This document shows, piece after piece, positions 46,810-58,188 of a DNA stretch of 64,000 nt (positions are counted from its first letter, which is position 1; every line of letters begins with the position of its first letter). Origin of the DNA: Cercophora sp. LCS_1 (Eukaryota; Ascomycota; Sordariomycetes; Sordariales; Lasiosphaeriaceae); the NCBI GenBank assembly GCA_036250225.1, contig JAPZLL010000050.1, positions 62,001 to 126,000 on the forward strand, in the 5' to 3' direction. The position numbers and the translations under genes are program-made. The notes under the pieces were generated by a model, which saw nothing but the letters and a program-made list of their open reading frames with translations, was not told where the DNA came from and made no database searches.

Positions 46810-48198
46810 TTATAACTTCTTGCGGTCTCGATCCGGGAACCGCCGCGTGTCTTTCTTGTTGGCGAACCAGTCTGGCACTGGCTTGGGACCAAGCCAGTCC
46901 GGATACCACCAACCGTCACGGGCCATACCCTTTTTGGGGGCCTTACCATACCTTTCCTTGCTCCTATCGCCTCTGTTTCTATCGTCTCCCCGTTTATCAT
47001 CTTTCTTGCCATCTCTCCGACCACAAGGAGGATGAGCGAGTATACAGCATTTATAATGCTTCTCCATCTCCGCTATTGTTCCATCTTTCTCTTCCTTCTT
47101 CTCCTCTTTCTCCTCCTCTTTTTCCTCACCGTCAATCCCCTCCTCGACTTCCCTCTTCTTCACCTCGGTAACAGTACTCACCTCCCCGAAAATCCAAGGG
47201 AACAAGACCTTGGGATCTCGTGGCGCATTCGCATCCGAAAACACTGGATCGATATTCATATAATCCACCGCCTCATCAGCCAACGTCTCCGTCGGTAACA
47301 AACTCCCCGGCGGCAATCCCCAGAGCGCAACGAGTGCATCCTTGGCCGATAACCGACCCGTCGGTTCAGGCTGGAGCATTTGCCAGAGGAGAGTGAGTAA
47401 CCGATCCTGTCCCATTTCGGCTTTTGACAGGTGAAAGACCTCGCCCGCTTGAATTAGGAGGTTTTCCAGTTCGACAGGGGATGTCGGGGTCGCGGCGGTT
47501 GGCAGAATGAGGCAGACGACGGTCCATGCTAGAGAATATATATCGGCCCTGTCTAGGAGGTTGTGATCGGCCGGGTGTCGTGCTGTGGGATGCAGTTCAG
47601 GTGCAAGGTAGGAAGTGTCAAGAGTTTGTTTGTACGAGAAGTGCATCGGGTGCGGACCTAGAGGGATGGAGTGGGTGAAGTTAGCAAGTTTGAACACAAA
47701 ATTGGGCGAGGTGCCGGTAACGAGAATGTTGGAGGGGTGCATGTCGAGGTGGGCGAGTTTCGTTGTGTTATGGAGGTGCACCAGGGCGCGCAGGGTGTTG
47801 TCGAGAAGACGGAGGAGGTCGAGTCGAAAGTTTTGGGGCTTGCTGCGCAGCTGGGAACGGGTTAGTGAGCCATGTGGACAGGATTCGGTGATGAGAAAGG
47901 CCTCTTGGGGACAGTGACCGATGTACTGGGTAATGTGCCGGTGGGGAGTGGCTGTTGCGAGACGGTGATGGGCGATGGCGGGCCACTCCGTCATGGGAAT
48001 GTTGTGGGATGGCGGCTGTATTAGTTGCTTAAACGCTAGGAGGGTTGAATCTGAGTCTGGGTTAGTTGGGGCTGGAAATGGAGTGCCCAAGCAGACAAAG
48101 GATGTCGTGGGTGTGATGGGCATGCGGGCTAGAGGGCCTGTGCCGACGAAATAGCTGCGGCCCGAGGCATCGCGGCAGAAAATGGTTGGGATTCCCAT
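46810..48198 (-). CDS. Kinase-fold protein with degenerate active site, 462 aa
   Basis: The start chosen is the ATG at 48198 in a CCATGG context; the open frame beyond it begins with GTGAGT, which looks like a splice donor of an upstream, perhaps untranslated, exon. The kinase-like core has a candidate Lys in AFKQL (residue 57), a catalytic-loop relative HLDMHPSN (150-157, with Asp and Asn kept but His-Arg-Asp reduced to His-Leu-Asp), and TSYLAPE (195-201). Where DFG should stand there is ANF (172-174), so the metal-binding Asp is missing. This predicts a pseudokinase. The C-terminal 130 residues are charged (EEKEEEKEEKKEEKD), then basic with CCILAHPPCGRR and a WWYPDWLGPKPVPDWF patch. The partner is unknown. 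Confidence 0.75.
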   Translation of the reverse strand: MGIPTIFCRDASGRSYFVGTGPLARMPITPTTSFVCLGTPFPAPTNPDSDSTLLAFKQLIQPPSHNIPMTEWPAIAHHRLATATPHRHITQYIGHCPQEAFLITESCPHGSLTRSQLRSKPQNFRLDLLRLLDNTLRALVHLHNTTKLAHLDMHPSNILVTGTSPNFVFKLANFTHSIPLGPHPMHFSYKQTLDTSYLAPELHPTARHPADHNLLDRADIYSLAWTVVCLILPTAATPTSPVELENLLIQAGEVFHLSKAEMGQDRLLTLLWQMLQPEPTGRLSAKDALVALWGLPPGSLLPTETLADEAVDYMNIDPVFSDANAPRDPKVLFPWIFGEVSTVTEVKKREVEEGIDGEEKEEEKEEKKEEKDGTIAEMEKHYKCCILAHPPCGRRDGKKDDKRGDDRNRGDRSKERYGKAPKKGMARDGWWYPDWLGPKPVPDWFANKKDTRRFPDRDRKKL

Positions 48199-48539
48199 GG
48201 TGTTGGGGTTGGTGCAGATGTGGACGTACGAAAATGAGATACTCACTTTGGGTTTCCCTTTGGTGATGATTGTAGAGGGAAAATGGGAATGGGCGAGATA
48301 TATACTTGCTCTTTGTCTTCGGGAACGCGAATGCCATTGTTTGCTGCGTCTTTGATGATCCTCAAACTACAAGGCATTGTGATATAAATAAACTTCCTTG
48401 TCCTCTTTCACCCCCTCACCTGCCCAACTGTCAACGCTGATGCTTCCCTGTTCCGAACCGCGTTGCCAAGATTTGGCAAGTTCCCGCTCTGCATGGATTA
48501 GCTGAAGGCTCCCATGCAGCTCCAAGAAATGACTTTCGG
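48199..48539. other. Spacer upstream of the kinase-like and HET genes
   Basis: 341 bp. It holds a possible untranslated first exon of the kinase-like gene (donor GTGAGT at 48246 on the minus strand). Nothing else is recognised. Confidence 0.35.
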
Positions 48540-51229
48540 TGAGAAATCCCACAGCCTGATCGCGATGCAAAAGCGGGATTCCACAAACATCATGAGAAAA
48601 ACGACAACGTCGACAAAATCATAGCAAATAGTTTCTTGCCCGGTGATGTGTCCCTTGACGCGGATACACTTGCAGCGCAAAATAGAAAGGCATCGATTGA
48701 ACAACTTTACGCGTCTCTCCCTGTCCCTGAGGGTCTAGGACGATTCGACTTCTCGACCTCAAAGCGCCAAAACGAGATTGGAAGGGCTCGGTGATCGAGG
48801 AAGCTCTTACCGGACGTCTTCGGCTGGCCCATCTTCAAGACTCGCCTTCGTTCACAGCGCTGTCTTATGTATTGGGGAAAGACAGTGCCAATCCTGCCAA
48901 GCGTATCCAATGTCTCCCCAGCGGACTCGATCTCGGCATCACAACAAACTGTCACGCCGCACTCAGTCGGATCCAGCGGCAATTCGCTCCGGTGATAATA
49001 TGGATCGATTCGATTTGCATCAACCAGGACGACGAAAAAGAAAAGACGTCACAGATTCCATTGATGCGCGAGATCTTTACCTGGGCGACGACGGTATATA
49101 TCTGGCTCGGCGAAGGGACTGGTAGTTCCGACCGGGCAATGGATTATCTCAATCTATACGGCGCGGCGATGAATCCTCTCCCTGTTTCCCTCCTGTCCGC
49201 TAGGACGGGCGGAGACAAGAGAACGGAGGAGGCAAAGCTGTGGGCGAGGGTGTATACCGACCCGTTCCGTGAGTTTGATTTCGCTTCATATCTTGGAGGC
49301 ACTAACGTGGGACATGCTCTTAGGTCGCTTGCTCATCCTCGTCAAGTCACGGCTCGCAACGTTCCTTGGGGAAGACATTAAAAGACTGTTTGAGCGAGAG
49401 TGGTTCAGTCGTGCCTGGACATTTCAAGAGGTCATACTTGCATCTAACCCAGTGGTACTGTGTGGCAACAGGTCTCTCGCCTGGGGCTGCATGCTGAACT
49501 CACTGTATCTTTGAGAGGAGGATTTCAAGGCCGAGTTCGAACATCTCACTTGGTGGATCATGGCGCACAAGGCTATCGCTCTCTCGGAACCTAGACGATC
49601 CGGCGGTATTTTGCATTGGCGCCGCGTTACTGACCTTTGGGTCGCTTTTCCTCGGCCATTGTCTTGGAACAGAGTCACTGCCAGGACGAACCCGTTATTT
49701 ACTGAGGAACTCAAGGACTTGAACATCTCAGCAGAGGTGGAACGGCGGCTCCCAGTCTCGTGGTGCGTCCTCTTCTTCACACTCTCTGGGCTTGTTGGAT
49801 GGGGCTGGGCCACGTACGCAATGGGTATCAAAGCAGGCCAAAGCATTCGGCCGAGCAAAATCTTCCCACCCGAGTCAGCAGCTACCAGCGGTGAGAGAGT
49901 GCTTGTAATGATAATCTTGTGGCTTTTCACGGGCGTTGCCTGGTTTATTGCTTTCCGCCTTTATTTACGCGTGGTCGTCAACATCAGCCAGCTTGCACTG
50001 TTTGTGTTGACTGGGCTGTCTCACACAAAGTTCATCGAGAGGCACGGAAACCCCGTTTTGACTGGCAGGCTCACACTTGGCGGGATTCACATTGCTCTAC
50101 GATACCGCAAGAGCCAACAGCCACACGACCGATCTTTTGCCCTGGCAGGAATCTTGTCCAGCCTCGGCACCTCGCTTCCCCAGCCGAACTACGACACCCC
50201 ATTGTGGGAGACGTATCAGCTTCTCATGGAGAATCTGATAGCTTGGGACCCGTCCAACATGGCCATGTTAGTCGACGCAGGACGCCAGATGGTCGAGGGT
50301 GCGCCGTCTTGGGTCCCAGACTGGGGGAACTCGCCAAGCCCCTGGCTGAGCATGGAATACATTTCTGGGCAACAAGACAGCGTCGTCCCAGTTCCAGCCA
50401 CACCAGATACCCCGCTGCCTCGGTTTCCGGCAAGACCCTAAGGACTTTTGGCTACTTTTACGAATCGGTAGCTGTCAAGACGACTCTAAGCGGCCTCATC
50501 GGAGCTAATCCTTACGTTCTGATTCCGCCCTGGATGGAAGCACTGGTGGACTGGTTTCGCTCTATGCAGCCCTCAGCTGTTCCTCCTCTCTTAAAACTCT
50601 TCTGCCAGACTCCTCAAAGCTACACTTACGCGGTGTTACGAGGAATCAAGCCAGTCGAAGGTCCAACCAAGTTCAGGGCAGTCGAGTATGAAGGTGGCTA
50701 CGCTGGTGACGGAGAGAATCCGCCCACTCTTGGATTGGAGCATGTAGTATGGAAGCCACTGCCACTCTGGAAAGGACCGTACGACTTCGAGGGCGAAAAG
50801 TCACACTTTATGACGTTTATGAAAGTCTATGATGGCATCATCCAACCCATGCTCGCCTCTCAAGCAGAGAAGGTCGACACTGAGGGTTCGGATTTCACGG
50901 CTGCCGAGTTTGTTGCGGATGCTGTCTATTATAGCTTGCGAAACGCGCCGGGTTCGTACAGTTTGCTTTCCAGACTCGCTAACCGGATCACCAGAGAAAG
51001 TAGGTGTCCGTTTACCCTTTCAACGGGACTACTTGGCAGTGGTCCACTCGATATGGAAATCGGGGACGAGGTATATCTCCTTCAGGAGATTCCCACCCCT
51101 ATGGCGTTACGGAGGTCAGATGAAGGTACCTTCAGATTCATTGGGGCGGCGCTAGTTCACGGACTCATGCACAAACACCCATCTCTTAAGCATGCGGAAA
51201 AAGATTTGACCGAGGTCCCCCTTGTCTAG
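48540..51229 (+). pseudogene. HET-domain gene broken by two frameshifts and one stop
   Basis: A HET domain reads through SFTALSYVLG, then VIIWIDSICINQDDEKEK, ATTVYIWLGEG and FSRAWTFQEVILASNPVV, all clear blocks. A normal 55-bp intron sits at 49269-49323. Three lesions are seen. A 1-base shift near 48791 joins an N-terminal frame (48543-48791) to the HET frame. A TGA at 49512-49514 breaks an otherwise continuous frame. A frame change near 50400-50430 precedes the C-terminal part SGKTLRTFGYFYES. The end keeps the HET-gene tail GDEVYLLQEIPTPMALRR. Two hydrophobic hairpins (about 49755-49830 and 49905-50010) lie between the HET and tail parts. I treat it as a pseudogene; sequencing errors could explain part of this. 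Confidence 0.75.
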
Positions 51230-51478
51230 CCCCAAGAGAACAAGAACTCTATTTTTCATACATAACCCTGGCTCTCCCTGGGTGCCACCAATCTCCTGGG
51301 ACTCAACACCAAGACGGTCACCGCAGACATCACGTACCCTAACCCTCGTCCGATGTCCTGTCCGTATCACCTTGAAAGAAGCTTTTTGCCGACGACACCA
51401 TGACGTCTATCACTTCTTTATCTACCCCAAATGACCCGAGACAATAGATTCTCTCCCCATCTCCATCACCCCGCAACA

Positions 51479-52444
51479 ATGGCCCAACCGTCCTCAACCT
51501 CGCTGCTCACCGCCGAGCGGTTGTTCTCAGTCAAGAACTGGATCTGCCTCGTTACGGGCGGCGGCACAGGCATCGGTTTGATGTGCGCCCAAGCTCTGGC
51601 AGCAAATGGTTTGTCCAGTCCCTCTCCACAACCCCTTTTCATCTTCAATTCCAAGCTCACCACCAAATGCCACCCAGGCGCCAAAGTCTACATAACAGGC
51701 CGTCGCCTCCCCGTCCTCGAAGCCGCCGCAGCAAAGCACTCCCCGCCCAACGGTCCCGGCTCCATCATCCCCATCGGCCCTTGCGACGTGACCTCCAAAC
51801 CAGCCCTCGAATCCCTCTGGAACGACTTCTCCACCAAAGAAGGCTGGCTCGACCTCCTCATCTGCAACGCTGGCATATCCGGCCCCAAAGCGTTTCCCTC
51901 CTCGTCGGACGCATCTGAGCTCCGCCTCCACCTCTGGCAGCGCGAAGACCCAGACGAGTGGGCCAAAGTCCTGCACACCAACGTCACGTCCGTCTACTTC
52001 GCCACCGTCGCGTTCCTGCCCATGCTACAGGCTGCTTCGCGGAGGCAGCACATGGCTGGGAATGTGATTGTGATCAGCTCGATGAGCGGGATTATGAAGA
52101 ATGCGCAGGGGCATTTCAGTTACAATGCCTCCAAGGGCGGGGCCGTGCATTTGACGAGGCTGATGAGCACCGAGTTTGAGAAGACGGGGATCAGGGTGAA
52201 TAGTATCGCGCCGGGGTATTTTCCGAGTGAGATGACGACGGGAGAAAGTGATGAGGGTGGGAAGTCGGTGCTGAGTGATGATGCGGTGAAGGGCAAGGGA
52301 CATCCTGTGCCGGCCGGACGGGCGGGGAGTGATGAGGAGATGGCGCAAGCTTGTTTGTTTTTGGCGACGAATCGCTATGTCAATGGCGAGATTATTGCTG
52401 TGGATGGAGGGGTTTTGAATCAGGTTCCGGGGGGTGGGAGGTAG
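51479..52444 (+). CDS. Short-chain dehydrogenase/reductase, 298 aa
   Basis: Exons are 51479-51608 and 51678-52444. The intron (69 bp, donor GTTTGT, acceptor CCAG) is a multiple of three without a stop, so unspliced sequence also reads through; splicing restores ANGAKVYITGRR. The start is the ATG in CAACAATGGCCC, 48 bp inside the longer open frame. SDR marks are TGGGTGIG (residues 26-33, cofactor loop), CNAGISG, and the catalytic SSMSG...YNASK with the Tyr and Lys in place. A C-terminal GEIIAVDGGV fits classical SDRs. The cofactor is probably NADP(H), from the Arg-Arg after the second strand. The substrate is unknown. Confidence 0.92.
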   Translation: MAQPSSTSLLTAERLFSVKNWICLVTGGGTGIGLMCAQALAANGLSSPSPQPLFIFNSKLTTKCHPGAKVYITGRRLPVLEAAAAKHSPPNGPGSIIPIGPCDVTSKPALESLWNDFSTKEGWLDLLICNAGISGPKAFPSSSDASELRLHLWQREDPDEWAKVLHTNVTSVYFATVAFLPMLQAASRRQHMAGNVIVISSMSGIMKNAQGHFSYNASKGGAVHLTRLMSTEFEKTGIRVNSIAPGYFPSEMTTGESDEGGKSVLSDDAVKGKGHPVPAGRAGSDEEMAQACLFLATNRYVNGEIIAVDGGVLNQVPGGGR

Positions 52445-52608
52445 CAGTCTGTTTTGCCGGGTGTGTACCGACTCTAGGGAAGTATTGTGGCTGGGTAGGA
52501 ATGAAACGAGAGCAAAGGATAATATATCCTATGACCGTAGGTAGCCCGCACATAAGAGTGAGATGAGAAAGACGGAAAATGCAGGAGCTGTGACTACTAA
52601 ATATCTCA

Positions 52609-54886
52609 TCAACTGGCCACCGACGCCTCCCGACCCGGCGTCCCCTGGCTGAGCCTCTCCCGGTCCAGCCTCCTCTTCGAGGGACTGTTCCGAGCGATTT
52701 GAGCGTTGCCTTTTTTCGAGAATTTTTCGAGGAGCTGTGATATCTCCTTCCTCTGCTTTGTTCCGATGTGTAGAGTATCGATTAGCGCCCTAAGTGATGG
52801 GATATGATATTCGTAGGGCTTTCGACGACGTAGATAGGCTTTCGTCATCACTTTGAAGTAGGGAGAAGCAAGTTCCCTTTCCGTTTCCCCAAATGACACA
52901 GCAAGAACAACGGCATACCAAGGATCCACGGAACTGGGAGTAACAGTTGATGAAAACCCCGCGCTGGCACCGTGTTTGAGGAAAATGGACATGAAGTCGC
53001 GAGGGGCGACACTTGATTGCCTTTTTTTCGGATGACGCGACACCTTCGTAGACACCCAACCCCTGTAGTGGTTTAGACAGTGCTCTAGTAGGAAATGTTG
53101 CCAGACATTAAGCTCGCATGTCGAGTCTGCCTGAATCACAATCGGGCGGTCGTAAAACGGTCCGGGAGCTAGTCTGGTTGTGTGGCCCAAAAGGTCTTTC
53201 TCGAGTAGCGCTTCCAGGATGTCGCAATGCCCAGCGTGACAGGGCTGATCTATAGGCGGCCAACGATGCCGTAAAAGGATATAGAAAATCAATGTCATTT
53301 TAAGGGCACTGTCGGTAGCTCGGTGTCGTTTTTGATCTTCCACAAGGGATACGGGTGCTTTGGTAGCTGGAGACAGGCGTAGAGGGGACTGGGGAGATGT
53401 TTCAGAGAGGGGTAAATCGACTCATCCTGAGGAGACAGCGTAGTGGCTTCTACTGTCCATCCGAGGTCATCTTCGTCACTTTGCAGGGTGTAAGCGACTG
53501 AGCCGTTATGCATCCTGTGGTTGTTCAGAGCTGTTTGATCCCAATCCCGTGCGGCCAGTTCCAAGGCTTCCAGGAAGGAAAACGGCTCTCTGTCTCCCAG
53601 ACGGGCATGAACCAGTCGTGAGATGTGTTTGGCGGCGTGGCAGTGCTTACCAGAGACGCGGATATCAGCCAGCATGAGTTGAGTGATGGCGTCGAGGAGG
53701 TCTATGTTGGCAAAGTGGGTCTTCAATTCCCCGATGACCTTGGGTCCCTCCAGAAATTCGGGTATAGAGCGGTGGCTGTATTGGATCACATTGCTGCCGT
53801 CACGGGTTGCTGCAAGTTTCAGAAGTCCGCCGCACCAGCCCCGAAGATATTTATGACCAAGCTCGAAGCGGTCGTCTGGCGAACTCTCTCGAATCTTTGG
53901 GAATGATTCTCGCATGATGCATTCGCGGCCAGATTCGTAGTCGAGAAGGAAGGAGTAGCCCACTGGCGTGATAGCGAGCATCTCTTCGTTTGCTTTTGTG
54001 ACCATGGCAAGCGTCCAGTAGGCCCGCCGGCGGGTTTCCCGTGTCATCGATTGGAAAATATGCTGGTAGAGATCGTCCAGCTCCTCTGGTAGGGCGTCCA
54101 CGAGCTTCGCAAGTTCGTTGAAATCAGTAACACCGTTTTCGACCTCGTTCCTCACGCTTTTGACCACAAGGACAACCCAGAGAAAGATGCCGTTGGCCTT
54201 GTTTGCGATCACACCGACTAGGTGCTCGCGGGATGCTGTACTTGGTACATGCCCGAGTTTGTCGGATGCATAAGTCACCATGTCGAAGTATGTCAGCTCA
54301 TGGAGTCGCAGTCGATTTCTGGCGAGAAAGGCATTCATGTAGACGTTGTGCTCGCGGCTGGAGACACATAGCTTGATGGTTCGCTGGCCTTGTTGAACCC
54401 ACTCACAGAGACAGTCCACAAAATATCTGTGGTCTGCTTGTGTCGTATCCTGATGCTCGTCGAGGCCGTCAATAAAGAAACAAAAACGGTATCTCTCAAA
54501 CGAGCTGTCGGCTTGAGTTCCAACGAGACGAGTGAAGGCGGCAAGAATATCTTTTTCAGAAATCTCAACCGTTGGCGTAGTTTGCCATGGGGCTGCGGCG
54601 GTGTTCTCCCAGCGAGAAGGCAGAACGACGGGTATCAGCTCTGGGTACCGTTGTGGAACGCCATGAAGTAAAGTTCGACACAGCCCAGCTAGTGACTTTT
54701 GTAGTCTCGTCCCTGGCCGCCAGAAGAAGAAGCTCCCAAAAACAAGTTGTCTGTCACCTGTTCTTGTTAGTGGTCCTTCCAAAGGGTAGCAAGGAGGGGT
54801 GTCTCACCAGCCCATTTTTTCAGGCATTCTCTTGTCCCAGGGTGATTGCTCAGGTACTTCATCAGGGCAGACTTCCCAGCGTCCAG
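52609..54886 (-). pseudogene. NACHT (STAND NTPase) gene, 5'-truncated and frameshifted
   Basis: Minus strand. The P-loop remnant DAGKSALMKYLSNHP lies at 54886-54840, followed by a 50-bp intron (54807-54758, GTGAGA, branch CTAAC, ACAG). Then come LVFGSFFFWRPGTRLQKS and the Walker-B-like YRFCFFIDGLDEHQ, LCVSSREHNVY and a helical winged-helix-like part (EELDDLYQHIFQSM, YSHRSIPEFLEGP). The first frame ends at 53297-53295. The C-terminal continuation ALKMTLIFYILLRHRW is in another frame, ending at 52609, and a single-base deletion near 53310 would explain this. Upstream of the P-loop the sequence is T-rich and shows no effector domain or usual WISGKPGSG block. It is therefore a broken NLR-like gene, most similar to the NACHT class with a C-terminal non-repeat domain. 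Confidence 0.75.
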
Positions 54887-56305
54887 GAAAAAAAGGAAAT
54901 GGAAAAAGGAGAACAAAAAAGAAGAAAGGAAACTTGGGCCTTGCCGCTTCGTCGACATGGAATCCCTCGCATCTCTTCGAAATCTTTCAATGTCGGACCC
55001 ATTATGCTCAGGGCGTCAAGAGGGACGAAAACAAGCCATTTGTTAGCTCAAATACCGGACTCTGATCCCTCAGGCCAATAACGTTGGGGATATTTACACC
55101 CAATCACCTCGCACCATCTGACCGCTCAGCCAACTCACGCGAAGCGCATGCACACCCATAGGAACATTGTAAGCACCCAATCTCCCGTTTTATATGCGGG
55201 GACGTCAAAACATATCTCGAGCATTGTGAGTCACGTTCCGTAGACAGGCCAGCCAAGCATCCAAAACCACACTGCACCCTCAAATGACCGAACTGATGTC
55301 TCATTCTCGCTCTCCCTCTTTAGACATCGAACCTTTCGTGCAAGATGGGTAGGATCTATTCGGAATCGGGTAACAACACAGTAAATCCCCAGGCCTTGCG
55401 TGGCATGTGAAACTTTGTCAAATTCGTCTTCCGCCAACAGGTATGGTCAGGTCCTTGGTCGCCCTTGGTAACTCCCCAGCCAGCCCCGGCGCAATTTGTT
55501 TTCCTGACGGAAGCATCTGCACAGGCTGCTAGGTTCTTGGTTTTGACGTTGCCGATATCGGTTGCTTCTCCTTGGCCGCAATCAAGACCGCATGGAAGCT
55601 GGAATCGTTTTCCTTCTCCAGTTGGCGTTGCCCGACGTGTTAGTTGTGTGGAGAGTCCCATTGATGGAGGGACATTGGACGCCGGATTTGGGTGCGCTGG
55701 TTGACGTTGGTGTCGGGGCAACACGCGGTGGGGAGGAGGCGTGGACTGTTGTCGGGCCACCGCTAGGGCACTGTTAGCAACCAAAGCACTTGATCCTATG
55801 TCGTTTGGGACTTTGGGGACACACACAATTGCCGTTTCCGTGACGGGTCGTTGTGCGATGTCCAGATCAACCTTTATCTGGTTGAGATTGCGCTGGCTGA
55901 TGCCGAGGAGCTATCATTGGCATAGCGTATAATACATACGGCGGGGGTAGATAACTTGATTGCCGTACTTACTAGGGGCCAAGTGCAGCCAGGTTCAGCA
56001 GAGCTTCAGCTTATCGAGTAACGGCAAAAGAAACTTGTAGTCATGGTGTATCGGAAGAGCCTCTGAATTGGTGATGCCTGGATAAGTGTTCAGGTGATGT
56101 TTGTCAAAGGCCGATGACTAAGAGAGAGAAGAACAGTTTTGGGGAGCAACCATGTCATCAGCCAGCCGCAATTGTCCGAGTCGCATCGTCCGAAACCTCG
56201 CAGCAACTTTCGCACCTTAGGCAGACATCTGCGGCCGTTGGAACCCCCGCGTCCACGACGTCCAGTCTGTGAGTTACCCCTCTCCATTTCCCGCACTGCA
56301 GCAAC
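54887..56305. other. Intergenic stretch between the broken NACHT gene and the STAND-N gene
   Basis: About 1.4 kb. The NACHT N-terminal exons would be expected here but none is recognisable. There are only short shadow frames. The last 200 bases before 56306 presumably contain the promoter of the next gene. Confidence 0.45.
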
Positions 56306-58156
56306 ATGGCTGATCCGTTTTCTATCGCCGCCAGCTGCGTCGGCCTGATCGCAGCAATTGCGACGGCGACCGTGCGCATCAACGGGTTTGTTCGCACCGC
56401 GCGGGATGCGCGCGCCGATCTCGACACGGTTTCGCGCGAGCTTGTCTCGCTTCGGACGGTCCTGGAGCTGATTCAGGCAGATGCAGAGCTCTCCCAAGAC
56501 CAACTCCCCCCGACGATTGTCCACCACTTATGCGAGGTCTTGTCCAACTGCAATGGCGCTGTCGCCGATATCGAGACGGTCTTGAAAAGGTACGAAAAGA
56601 AGGATGCCATGACGAGTGGCCAGTGGGCGATGTCTGGGAAGGGCGACGTGGAGAAGCTGAAGGCGCATCTGGAAGCGCACACCTCGGCGCTGGGCTTGGT
56701 GTTGGATATGACGAACCTGTAGGCGATCCCTGGGCCGAGTGGCATCCTCAAAGACGTCGCTGACTGCGTGCTCCAGTGTCATTTCCATCAAAGTCCGGCA
56801 CAACACTTCTGCCATTCAAGCGCAGACAACCGACATCAAACTCGACACGGCGAACATACTACTAAAGATCGAGCAGCTCCAGGCTTGCTTGCCCAACATG
56901 AGGGAAGAAAGGGACGACTACATGCTGCAGCGATACTTGGAGGAAATGACGACGTATACCGAGGAGATGCTAAGCGGCGTCGACCACAACAGCGAGCCCG
57001 ATGTGGTAGTTGCAAATACGGAAACGCCCAAGACTCTCACGCACAGCACGTATCCCCTCGGTACGGATGCGGAGATGGCAGCCCTTGAAGAGTTCCTCGA
57101 GACCGACGTCAAACCAACACCCTCCACCTCGACCTCGAGCCCAACTGCCAGACCTTCAACAACCGAACAGTCAACCATTCGTCCTCCACCAAAACGGGTT
57201 GAGGATATGCTCTTCCATGGTAATCTTGTTATTGATATTGGACTACCACAGGAGGTTCTTGATAAATTTCCCCATGGAGAACGAGACGAGTTTACCCATG
57301 TAAGATACACCGCCGTCACATGCGACCCCCAAGCCTTTGAAACCAGAGGCTACTCGCTGAGAGCTAGCTTGTTCTCTAAACCTAGGTCAACTGATATCCT
57401 CTTGTCGGTCTTTTTCAATACTGGGCCGGATCCTGCTACCCTTCCTGGTGTACTATGTAAGGCATGGGATGCTGTAGACCAGCTTTGCCGAAAAACGACA
57501 AATGGATTACCGCCCTTCGACGACTCCGGGTGGAAGCGTGTGATCTTGCATCTCCATTTTGCGACACCCCCGAAGGGACTGGCACAGACATATCTCAACG
57601 ATATATCTGCTTTACCAACACGGTATGCTGACTCCGGGTCGAGGAGTAGCGATGGCGCTTCATCATGGTCTGATATAGCCGTGGTGAAAGGCGAACTTGT
57701 GCTGTGGCACATGTACGAGGTGTGTACCTATAATAGCCTGCAAAATGGCCAGTTCCAGTTAACTGAACTTCAAAGTACACCACCCAACTCCGTCTCCAAT
57801 CCGCATTGCCAGCTCGCCTCTCCGCGCGGAAAGCTTCAGGTTTCACATCATATAAGCGCGGCCGTCCACTGCAGACCATTGTAACCTACGGCCGTCATAC
57901 AGCGCCGAATCGAATATCAGATGAGCAAACTGCGGCATGGAAAGCATGGAAGCGTGCACTCAGAGAGAATCTGAGAGCAACGGTGATGGTTTCCGGGAGC
58001 GCCGAAGAAACCTCCAACTATCTGAAGTCGTGGAGTCTGGTAAAAGCTTGGCAAAACGGCCTACGAGCATCTTCGGGCAGCTACGAGGTGGCCTTGACAG
58101 ACTTATGGGATTGGTCAGACAGGTGGAATGGCATCAAGGCTCTGGTATCAGCATAG
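56306..58156 (+). CDS. STAND-type N-terminal domain fused to a degenerate chitin-synthase segment, 578 aa
   Basis: Exons are 56306-56718, 56777-57719 and 57776-58156. Intron 1 has GTAGGC, branch GCTGAC and CCAG. Intron 2 has GTGTGT, branch TTAACTGAAC and AAAG. Phases match. Residues 1-140 (MADPFSIAASCVGLIAAIA, then ELVSLRTVLELI) match the fungal N-terminal domain of STAND proteins, followed by a coiled stretch. After a Pro/Ser/Thr linker (about 240-275), residues about 285-460 resemble the first part of division-1 chitin synthases: EFTHVRYTAVTCDP, GYSLRASLFSKPR, SGWKRVILHLHF and, across intron 2, HMYEYTTQL. The YNED-like and SDGR-like substrate motifs are replaced (VFFNTGPD, LHFATP), and the membrane and QRRRW parts are absent. 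The protein cannot be an active enzyme; a sensing or decoy role is inference. Confidence 0.8.
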
Positions 58157-58188
58157 CCCTCTTTTGGTCACGGTCCAGCTGATATCCC

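Noticed and set aside
48199..48246. N-terminal extension of the kinase-like protein from a GTG codon
   Set aside because: The GTG is part of a GTGAGT splice donor; the ATG at 48198 has a strong context.
49919..50440. 5' part of a 436-codon frame as an independent gene start
   Set aside because: Before about 50400 the correct HET reading is in the neighbouring frame; only the part after it is coding.
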